A stretch of DNA of 10,983 nt, from NCBI GenBank assembly GCA_002366635.1, contig DFBN01000053.1, positions 1-10,983 of the forward strand, written 5' to 3'. The position numbers and the translations under genes are program-made. Of the stretch, positions 1 through 4,926 are shown piece by piece; the first letter of the stretch is position 1, and every line of letters starts with the position of its first letter. Origin of the DNA: Caldifarciminota bacterium UBA3079 (GTDB lineage Bacteria > Hydrothermota > Tepidihabitantia > Tepidihabitantales > Tepidihabitantaceae). The notes under the pieces were generated by a model. It did not search any database and had not been told where the DNA came from. It worked only from the letters and a program-made list of their open reading frames with translations.

Positions 1-26
1 GTAATGCCAGTAATCAGATATTTCAA
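1..26 (-). CDS. 5' end of probable NAD-dependent sugar-nucleotide epimerase/dehydratase (partial)
   Basis: Only the first eight codons and two bases of the ninth are in the window. Read on the minus strand from a TTG at 26-24 they give M-K-Y-L-I-T-G-I followed by AC-, which must be Thr. This is the usual first beta strand and start of the glycine loop (xTGxxGxxG) of extended short-chain dehydrogenases such as GDP-mannose 4,6-dehydratase or UDP-glucose 4-epimerase. A perfect AGGAGG lies at 36-31, four bases before the TTG, the same spacing as at rpmB just upstream. It follows rpmB by 64 bases and is probably co-transcribed with it. The family call rests on very few residues; the existence of a translated start here is better supported than the exact enzyme. 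Confidence 0.55.
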
Positions 27-90
27 AACACCTCCTGTAGCTGAGTGTCCAATACGGTCTTGCGTGTGATAGCTGTCTGGCTGCGCGGTC

Positions 91-279
91 CTAAGCCTTT
101 TCAACCTTGCCGGAGCGAAGGCAGCGGGTGCAGACCCAGATGCGTTTTGTGCCCGAACCGACTTTGACACGAACCCGCTGCAGATTGGGTTCCCAGCGCC
201 GCTTCGTCACATTATGGGCATGGCTGATATTGGAGCCGACCACGCCGACTTTTCCACAAATCTCGCAATGTTTAGCCAA
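91..279 (-). CDS. rpmB: 50S ribosomal protein L28
   Basis: This 62-residue protein is L28 of the large ribosomal subunit, at full usual length. The N-terminal M-A-K-H-C-E-I-C-G-K start, the S-N-I-S-H-A-H-N stretch and the R-R-W-E-P-N-L core are characteristic. Cys5/Cys8 and Cys50/Cys53 form two CxxC pairs, so this is the zinc-binding (C+) version of L28. The start codon is TTG at 279-277, placed by a perfect AGGAGG at 289-284 with a four-base spacer. The gene ends in TAG, which shows that TAG is a normal stop in this genome. A strong promoter lies just upstream at 316-343, giving a leader of about 30 bases. Transcription may continue into the epimerase-like gene at the left edge; no hairpin with a U-tract is visible between them. 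Confidence 0.96.
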   Translation of the reverse strand: MAKHCEICGKVGVVGSNISHAHNVTKRRWEPNLQRVRVKVGSGTKRIWVCTRCLRSGKVEKA

Positions 280-283
280 CTTT

Positions 284-289
284 CCTCCT
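284..289 (-). promoter_or_regulatory. Ribosome binding site of rpmB (AGGAGG)
   Basis: A perfect AGGAGG sits four bases before a TTG codon and decides the rpmB start. The same geometry is found at the epimerase-like start (AGGAGG at 36-31) and at the aminotransferase (AGGAGG, four bases, ATG). Confidence 0.8.
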
Positions 290-315
290 GGATTGCTAAG
301 TCTTTACTGACTTTG

Positions 316-343
316 AGGATAACCGAAATCCTTGAATTGTCAA
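316..343 (-). promoter_or_regulatory. Sigma70-type promoter of rpmB
   Basis: On the minus strand a perfect -35 TTGACA (343-338) is followed after 16 bases by a -10 TATCCT (321-316, four of six consensus bases). The expected transcription start is near position 309, about 30 bases before the TTG of rpmB, leaving room for the AGGAGG. The promoter lies in the 73-bp gap between rpmB and the stop codon of the propeller gene. Confidence 0.7.
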
Positions 344-352
344 TAAGGAAGG

Positions 353-1891
353 TTAGCGAACTCTAAGAATCCTGAAGGCAGTGAAAGCGGGGATGGTTGA
401 ACGGATGAAGTAAACCCCTGGCTGAAGTGCTGGGTTCCATCGAAAGACCGGTTTGGTTGCAACCAGGTTCGCGACCATGCGTCCAGAGTTGTTGAAAACC
501 TGGAGCCGAATGGTGCTCTGTGTATAAATCATGAAGCTACTGTTAGAAATCGTGGGAACAATCCGAAAGTCAGGGTAGATGTTTCCAGTCTGTTTTGACT
601 GAGCTATACCTGCTGGCAGGAAATCAGATGCGACCCGCAGGTGGATTACCGGATTTATGGTGCGCGGGCCCTGGTTTTGTTCCCAGAATCCGGCAACCTG
701 GTCGGCAAAGTAAATGATATGCAAAGTATCGTCTGCAACTTCAGCAAGGAAAGGGAAACGCTTGCTGGTTTCATCAGGTTGTGTGAGGCGGACCGGTTCG
801 CCCCATGTTTTACCGTTGTTACAGGAACGGGAGGCCCAGATGTCGGCGCGGCAAAGCCCGGTCATGTGGTCAATATTATGCTGGTTGAACTGTTCCCACA
901 CGATATAGTATTCACCGTTATGTGGATTGCGTCCGATGCTGGGTCTGCCTGCAGCGAGTGCACAGTCGCCAATATTGACAGAATCGGGCAAAACGAATTG
1001 ATGGACCAGATGCCAGGGCGGAGAATCATACTTGGCGTAATGCCAGATTTGAGACTGATTGCGCCTTGCACCGTCATAGAACCCGACAACCAGGTGCAAT
1101 CTGATGGAATCATAAATCGCACAACCACCGAGCAGGCTGCGGTTGAAGTCAGACGGAACCGAATCAGAAAGGTTAACCGTTGTATACCAGTTGGCACCGT
1201 TGTTCGGGGTTTCTTTCAGAAACAGATTTCCTTTCCCAGAACCAGAGGTTTTGGAAAAGATGTAGCCAAAGCGGCCACACTGTTTTGAACTCGCCAGATT
1301 GTGGCTTGGGAATGGACCGACGGGCTCAAGGAAACGGTAAGACCAGGGTGAAAGAAAGAACAGGCTGTCATTGCGCAGTGCTGCAAACCGGGGCCAACCA
1401 TAGCGAGAAGTAGCGGCCAGCACATGGCGATAGCCAGGGGCAATTCGAGATTCGACAAAAACTCCGTTGCCCGAAGTTGAATTGCTGAAATAGGTTGCTT
1501 GAGGTATGCCTCTTGAGAGGTAGTCGGTTCCAATCAATGCCTGGCCCGTTGTGATATCTATACCCAGACAGCCGAGGTTGCGGGGGTATTCGTTGACAAT
1601 GACCCCGTTTTCCCAACGCCAGGTGCTATCGCAGGGGCAGAAATTATAGAGTATATTGCCATAGCCCGTCTTCCAGACTATATGGATGCCACGCATGGTA
1701 TCATTGACAATGTATCGAATTGCGGGGCCGTAAACCTGCCGGTCCCTGGCTGTGAAGCCAGCGGTATCAGTTATCAACTGGGCCGGGGCATAGGTTGCCA
1801 AGAAAAGCATGACCGGCCAGTATGCCAACATATCGGCGATATGAGAAGCCTTATGGCCGGTGTGAGTAACAGTAAAAAAGAATCGTCTCAA
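353..1891 (-). CDS. Secreted Asp-box (sialidase-like) beta-propeller protein with C-terminal sorting-type domain
   Basis: This 512-residue protein is probably exported. A hydrophobic stretch at about 21-35 ending in Y-A-P-A-Q suggests a signal peptide cleaved near residue 38. The body is rich in aromatic beta strands and contains an Asp-box-like motif, S356-x-N-x-G-K-T-W363, and a weaker one at 228-235 (T-P-N-N-G-A-N-W). These mark BNR/sialidase-like propellers, although no catalytic sialidase residues can be assigned. Residues about 455-512 form a small beta domain (L-Q-V-F-N-N-S-G-R-M, then L-Q-P-G-V-Y-F-I-R-S, ending R-I-L-R-V-R), the pattern of T9SS type A or FlgD-like C-terminal tails. 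The TTG start at 1891 is uncertain: it has no Shine-Dalgarno, but a TATAAT lies nine bases before it. ATG at 1831 (residue 21) is the main alternative. Substrate unknown. Confidence 0.75.
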   Translation of the reverse strand: MRRFFFTVTHTGHKASHIADMLAYWPVMLFLATYAPAQLITDTAGFTARDRQVYGPAIRYIVNDTMRGIHIVWKTGYGNILYNFCPCDSTWRWENGVIVNEYPRNLGCLGIDITTGQALIGTDYLSRGIPQATYFSNSTSGNGVFVESRIAPGYRHVLAATSRYGWPRFAALRNDSLFFLSPWSYRFLEPVGPFPSHNLASSKQCGRFGYIFSKTSGSGKGNLFLKETPNNGANWYTTVNLSDSVPSDFNRSLLGGCAIYDSIRLHLVVGFYDGARRNQSQIWHYAKYDSPPWHLVHQFVLPDSVNIGDCALAAGRPSIGRNPHNGEYYIVWEQFNQHNIDHMTGLCRADIWASRSCNNGKTWGEPVRLTQPDETSKRFPFLAEVADDTLHIIYFADQVAGFWEQNQGPRTINPVIHLRVASDFLPAGIAQSKQTGNIYPDFRIVPTISNSSFMIYTQSTIRLQVFNNSGRMVANLVATKPVFRWNPALQPGVYFIRSTIPAFTAFRILRVR

Positions 1892-1900
1892 TGATATTTA

Positions 1901-1906
1901 ATTATA
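1901..1906 (-). promoter_or_regulatory. Possible -10 element of the propeller gene
   Basis: A perfect TATAAT on the minus strand ends nine bases before the TTG at 1891. The nearest -35-like hexamer, TTGACG at 1934-1929, is 22 bases away, too far for a standard promoter, so only the -10 is supported. If used, the mRNA would have almost no leader. Confidence 0.35.
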
Positions 1907-1930
1907 AACTACATGCTGTTTATCCTTTCG

Positions 1931-2053
1931 TCAAGCGTTTGTGGTTCTGAAGCCGCCGACTTTTGGGGCTAAATTTCTCTTAGTCCTTGATCGGCGGCGT
2001 CTTTCCTCAGAATTGGATCTGCCCGAAATGATGGGCGGGACTGTTAGGTTCAT
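1931..2053 (-). CDS. Hypothetical 40-residue basic protein, coupled to the upstream small ORF
   Basis: This short ORF has a textbook translation start: perfect AGGAGG at 2064-2059, five bases, then ATG at 2053-2051. The ATG overlaps the TGA of the preceding small ORF (ATGA), which suggests coupled translation. The product is 40 residues, begins M-N-L-T-V-P-P-I-I-S, and has a strongly basic middle (R18-R21, R23, K25, R26); it has no membrane segment or known motif. The coding region contains an unusual long inverted repeat (1952-1998), so the strong start could instead serve a leader-peptide or structured-RNA function. I do not recognise the protein. Evidence for real coding is the start signal and overlap only. 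Confidence 0.4.
   Translation of the reverse strand: MNLTVPPIISGRSNSEERRRRSRTKRNLAPKVGGFRTTNA
1952..1998. repeat. Two-stage inverted repeat (long hairpin)
   Basis: GCCGCCGA at 1952-1959 pairs perfectly with TCGGCGGC at 1991-1998. Inside it, GGGCTAA (1966-1972) pairs with TTAGTCC (1980-1986) with one G-T pair, leaving a seven-base loop (1973-1979). The two stems are separated by an asymmetric internal loop of five and three or four bases. No T-run follows on either strand, so it does not look like an intrinsic terminator. Confidence 0.6.
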
Positions 2054-2193
2054 GCTGTCCTCCTGGTAGAGGACTTGCTTTGGTGGGCTTGGTCAAGCTT
2101 GCGAGTGAGAACATCGATGCGCCGAATGAGTTTGTTAGCCAAGTGGATTATCAGTTGAACCGCGAGAAAGACTGCTAGTAGAAATATCCCCAT
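2050..2193 (-). CDS. Hypothetical small single-pass membrane protein
   Basis: From ATG at 2193 the product is 47 residues: a hydrophobic segment of about 20 residues (G-I-F-L-L-A-V-F-L-A-V-Q-L-I-I-H-L) directly after the start, then a basic tail rich in Arg and Lys (K-L-I-R-R, T-R-K-L, S-T-R-R-T). That is the shape of a small inner-membrane protein anchored with its C-terminus in the cytoplasm, or of the start of a short coiled segment. The frame is also open from a GTG at 2235 (61 residues), but that start lacks a ribosome site and runs into a DnaA-box-like motif. ATG 2193 is preceded by GGTGGA five bases upstream. The stop overlaps the next ORF by ATGA, and the last codons carry that ORF's AGGAGG. 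No family recognised. Confidence 0.45.
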   Translation of the reverse strand: MGIFLLAVFLAVQLIIHLANKLIRRIDVLTRKLDQAHQSKSSTRRTA

Positions 2194-2215
2194 GCTTTCC
2201 ACCGTGTTATCTGTT

Positions 2216-2279
2216 TTGTCCACATGTTTTTGCACTGATTTACTTTGGTTGTTCCCGGCTTATCCACAGCTTTTTCACA
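2216..2279 (+). other. Cluster of three DnaA-box-like motifs
   Basis: In the same orientation lie TTGTCCACA (2216-2224, one mismatch to TTATCCACA), a perfect TTATCCACA (2260-2268) and, two bases on, TTTTTCACA (2271-2279, two mismatches). The 35 bases between the first and second boxes are rich in T. The cluster sits where gene direction changes from minus (left) to plus (right). It is either a small origin-like region or a DnaA-responsive control region for the flanking genes. With the small ORFs excluded, 1892-2318 otherwise shows only promoter signals. Confidence 0.45.
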
Positions 2280-2284
2280 AAGGC

Positions 2285-2312
2285 TTGACTCTTATGGTTC
2301 AGTTCTTATGCT
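2285..2312 (+). promoter_or_regulatory. Sigma70-type promoter of the acylphosphatase gene
   Basis: TTGACT (2285-2290), a 16-base spacer, then TATGCT (2307-2312). The predicted transcription start falls at about 2319, exactly on the ATG of the acylphosphatase ORF, so the transcript would be leaderless if that ATG is used. Confidence 0.55.
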
Positions 2313-2318
2313 AGGTCG

Positions 2319-2630
2319 ATGGAAAAGAAAGGTAGCTTGTCGCGCATCCATGCATTCGTGTCCGGTCGGGTGCAAGGGGTATTCTACAGGATGTTTGTCG
2401 TGCGTGAAGCCACGAGTCGGGGTCTGTGCGGGGTTGTCCGTAATCTTGATGACGGCCGGGTTGAAGTTGTAGCTGAAGGTGATAGAGAGAAACTGAAGAA
2501 TCTGGTTGAAAAGTTACGAGCAGGGCCTCGGTCTGCCTTGGTGCGTGAGGTGACAGAGGAATGGGAACCCTACCAACATGAGTTCGATGATTTCCACATT
2601 GACTATTGGTCTGCTCAGTTGAATAGATGA
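2319..2630 (+). CDS. acyP: Acylphosphatase
   Basis: This cytoplasmic enzyme hydrolyses the carboxyl-phosphate bond of acyl phosphates. The 103-residue protein has the signature S-G-R-V-Q-G-V-F-Y-R with catalytic Arg24, and G-V-V-R-N-L-D-D-G-R-V-E with catalytic Asn42; the rest fits the small ferredoxin-like fold. Family members are usually 90-100 residues and begin about eight residues before G-R-V-Q-G, so this one carries a slightly long N-terminus from ATG 2319. A TTG at 2337 (residue 7) would give a more typical start and has AAAGG four bases upstream, the same spacing as other genes here. ATG 2319 would require leaderless translation from the promoter just upstream. The C-terminus has about ten extra residues after the F-D-D-F-H-I strand. 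The physiological substrate is not known for most bacterial members. Confidence 0.95.
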   Translation: MEKKGSLSRIHAFVSGRVQGVFYRMFVVREATSRGLCGVVRNLDDGRVEVVAEGDREKLKNLVEKLRAGPRSALVREVTEEWEPYQHEFDDFHIDYWSAQLNR

Positions 2631-2645
2631 AGAGATGTAACTTCC

Positions 2646-2673
2646 TTGACTCTGAGAGGTGTGAGGTTAGACT
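2646..2673 (+). promoter_or_regulatory. Possible sigma70-type promoter of the sugar transferase gene
   Basis: TTGACT (2646-2651), 16 bases, TAGACT (2668-2673), in the 64-bp gap after the acylphosphatase. The predicted start near 2680 gives a leader of about 15 bases that contains no Shine-Dalgarno sequence. Same hexamer and spacing as the promoter before the acylphosphatase. Confidence 0.45.
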
Positions 2674-2694
2674 CGGGTCACTCGTTATTTCCTT

Positions 2695-3990
2695 ATGAAT
2701 TCAGTTGAGTCTTACACCGAAGAATCCGTTATTGTAATCGAACTGCTTTTACTTCTTCTGGCGATTGCAGTTCTGCGGGTTTTTCTAGCCCCTGTTTCTA
2801 AATCACTTACATCGGTTATGGTGCTCTGGCTTGTCCTGATAGCTGCAAGTTATGTGGTGGGTGAGTTCGAAACGACGGTGCGCATTAACTTCGGGCTTTC
2901 GCTTAAGACTCAGGCTGCGTTTGCACTGGCTTATATTGCATATAGCGGTGTTCATGCTGTCTGGCCGTGGTGTGAGGCGCTTACTATCCGGTTCTGGGTA
3001 GGGATATGGCTTTATCTCAATTTCGTGGCGCCGCTTTTTGGGCTTTTGGCGCGGCGATTGTTCAGGCAGCGGGTGCTGCTTGTTACTGATAATCATCGGG
3101 ACCGGGTGCCACTCCTGCGGTGGTGGGGATTTGAGTGCATAGAGACCGTGGGTATTGCCGATTTCGCAAACTGGCTCAAGTCAAATGTAGATTTCTGCGG
3201 TCGGATAGAGAAGTATAAAATGATTGTGGTGGACATCAGCGACTACCGTATTGAATATGCAGTAGCGGGAGTTGCCCGCGATTACTTTGCGGATTTCGTC
3301 GGGGTGCCTTCTTTTACGATGTTCGGTTATCTAATCGGTCCCCATCCTCGGCATATCGCCGCTTATTCGCTGAATACTGTAGTTCGGCGATTAAAACGCT
3401 TGATTGACCTCCTTATTTCCGTCATTGCAGTAATAGTGCTGAGTCCTTTATTTCTGGTAGTATGTATTCTCATCAGGCTGGACAGTCCAGGGCCGATTCT
3501 TTACAACCACCGTCGGTTAGGAAGGAATATGCGTGAGTTCTGGCTTTTCAAATTCAGGACGATGTATAAGGATGCAGATACGCGGTTGCAGCGGATTCTA
3601 GAGTCCGATCCAGAACTGGCAAGTGAGTTCAAAGCCACATTCAAGCTGAAGAATGACCCACGTGTTACCAGAGTAGGAAGGTTCCTGCGCAGATTCAGCA
3701 TCGATGAACTGCCACAGTTTTTTAACATAATAGCCGGCCAGATGAGTCTGGTTGGACCACGGCCCATAGTGAAGAAAGAGATTGGGTATTACAAGGATTA
3801 TTCCTTGCTGCTTTTCCGTGTGCTGCCCGGAGCTACCGGTCTGTGGCAGGTCTCAGGGCGGTCCGGGACCAGCTACAGGCAACGGGTTGAGATGGACACC
3901 CGCTATGTCCGGGAGTGGACATTGTGGTGGGATTTGAAGATACTGCTGAAGACAATACCGGCGGTGCTGTGCAGACGGGGTGCATATTGA
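2695..3990 (+). CDS. Polyprenyl-phosphate sugar-1-phosphate transferase (WbaP/CpsE type)
   Basis: This membrane enzyme moves a sugar-1-phosphate from a nucleotide sugar to undecaprenyl phosphate, starting a surface polysaccharide repeat unit. The 431-residue protein has the long-form architecture: about four N-terminal membrane segments (roughly 12-30, 40-56, 73-90, 100-118), a degenerate Rossmann-like middle domain (about 125-215), then the catalytic domain. There, R-R-L-K-R-L-I-D leads into a hydrophobic, probably re-entrant helix with S250-P251, followed by R-L-D-S-P-G-P (261-267), F-K-F-R-T-M (285-290), the acidic pair Asp337-Glu338 in S-I-D-E-L-P-Q, L-V-G-P-R-P (352-357) and G-L-W-Q-V-S-G-R-S (382-390). 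All expected motifs are present. ATG 2695 lacks a Shine-Dalgarno. The downstream gene overlaps its 3' end. The sugar it uses cannot be read from sequence. Confidence 0.95.
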   Translation: MNSVESYTEESVIVIELLLLLLAIAVLRVFLAPVSKSLTSVMVLWLVLIAASYVVGEFETTVRINFGLSLKTQAAFALAYIAYSGVHAVWPWCEALTIRFWVGIWLYLNFVAPLFGLLARRLFRQRVLLVTDNHRDRVPLLRWWGFECIETVGIADFANWLKSNVDFCGRIEKYKMIVVDISDYRIEYAVAGVARDYFADFVGVPSFTMFGYLIGPHPRHIAAYSLNTVVRRLKRLIDLLISVIAVIVLSPLFLVVCILIRLDSPGPILYNHRRLGRNMREFWLFKFRTMYKDADTRLQRILESDPELASEFKATFKLKNDPRVTRVGRFLRRFSIDELPQFFNIIAGQMSLVGPRPIVKKEIGYYKDYSLLLFRVLPGATGLWQVSGRSGTSYRQRVEMDTRYVREWTLWWDLKILLKTIPAVLCRRGAY

Positions 3991-4918
3991 CAAAGGACGG
4001 GCCCGTGCGATGATTCTGGAAAGGCTGGATGTTGCGGCGATAAGACTGTGTGAGAAACGGGGTATGTTTCCAACAGAAGCGGAACTTGCTGCCGCAGGGT
4101 TTGATAGTGACGATTATCAGCAGAGGGTGCATCGTCTTTTGGCCCAAGGAGTGATACAATCGCTCAGTGCGGTTCTTGTAGTGCCGCCCCTTCTGGGCGG
4201 GGACTGGGTATGGGCAGGCGTGCTTTTGAATGTTGCCAGGCCCCTGGGTGTTGCAAATGCACTTGTCAAGAAGCTTCCTTTTGTTACCGAAATAATTCTC
4301 AATGCTGGTTTGCCCGAAAAGCTTGGGCCGAATCTCGCACTGCTTTTTTATTCGCGCGACTTCGAAACCGAAGCACAATTCATCAGGTCTGTTTCTGGTA
4401 TGGAGCATCAGGAGGTTTATCTTGTGGCAGAATACTCATTTCCGATTGCCATGTCATTGTCAAACGATGAACGGGCTTTACTGAAGTACCTGGTTGAGAA
4501 CCCGGCATCTGACATCCCTGCTATCGAGCAGGCGTTAGGACGGAATCGGGTTTGGGTCCAGGCGAAGCTGGACAGGTTGTTCTGGACCGAAACTCACCGT
4601 TCCGGTGTTATCAGGATTCAGCCCCAGGTTGACTGGGGTCGTGTCGATAACTTCGGCCATTTTCATTTCCTTTTGGAGACAGGGTACAAGCCGGGCCAAT
4701 TGGCCAAGATGATTGTAGATGAGGGATTTGAGATTGTTCTGGCAGGCAGGACATATCGCGAACGCTATGTTCAGGTTGAAGCTGACATTTGGGGCGTAGC
4801 CGAACTAATGAAGAGGATTTTCTATCTGAATCATATTGCTGGTATCAATGTGGCCGGCATTGTGTGGAACGAGCGGATGACCGTTAATTCCAGTTGGATG
4901 GCAAAACTTCTGAAATAA
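3980..4918 (+). CDS. Tandem Lrp/AsnC-like protein (winged helix plus RAM-like domain, twice)
   Basis: The 312-residue product appears to be two Lrp/AsnC-like halves in one chain. Residues about 16-60 resemble a winged helix (T-E-A-E-L-A-A-A-G-F ... R-V-H-R-L-L-A-Q-G-V-I); about 62-157 look like a RAM ferredoxin-like domain; about 158-205 are a second helix-turn-helix-like segment (L-S-N-D-E-R-A-L-L-K-Y-L ... Q-A-K-L-D-R-L); and 224-300 a second RAM-like domain ending V-A-G-I-V-W-N. Both recognition helices are divergent. It may be a transcription regulator of the glycan genes, or an Lrp-fold enzyme or ligand sensor; siroheme decarboxylases use the same fold as paired subunits. GTG 3980 overlaps the transferase gene by 11 bases; ATG 4010 (residue 11) is an alternative. 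Neither has a good ribosome site, so coupled translation is likely. Domain assignment is by eye. Confidence 0.7.
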   Translation: MHIDKGRARAMILERLDVAAIRLCEKRGMFPTEAELAAAGFDSDDYQQRVHRLLAQGVIQSLSAVLVVPPLLGGDWVWAGVLLNVARPLGVANALVKKLPFVTEIILNAGLPEKLGPNLALLFYSRDFETEAQFIRSVSGMEHQEVYLVAEYSFPIAMSLSNDERALLKYLVENPASDIPAIEQALGRNRVWVQAKLDRLFWTETHRSGVIRIQPQVDWGRVDNFGHFHFLLETGYKPGQLAKMIVDEGFEIVLAGRTYRERYVQVEADIWGVAELMKRIFYLNHIAGINVAGIVWNERMTVNSSWMAKLLK

Positions 4919-4926
4919 ACTCAGGT

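Noticed and set aside
641..1288. Long plus-strand open frame opposite the propeller gene
   Set aside because: It has no recognisable domain or ribosome site and lies wholly antisense to a protein with Asp-box motifs and a sorting-type tail.
1952..1998. Intrinsic terminator between the small ORFs and the propeller gene
   Set aside because: The hairpin is real on paper, but no T-run follows on either strand and the inner geometry is not that of a terminator.
3833..4408. 191-codon minus-strand frame across the sugar transferase and Lrp-like genes
   Set aside because: It crosses two plus-strand genes with clear family motifs and has no motif or start signal of its own.
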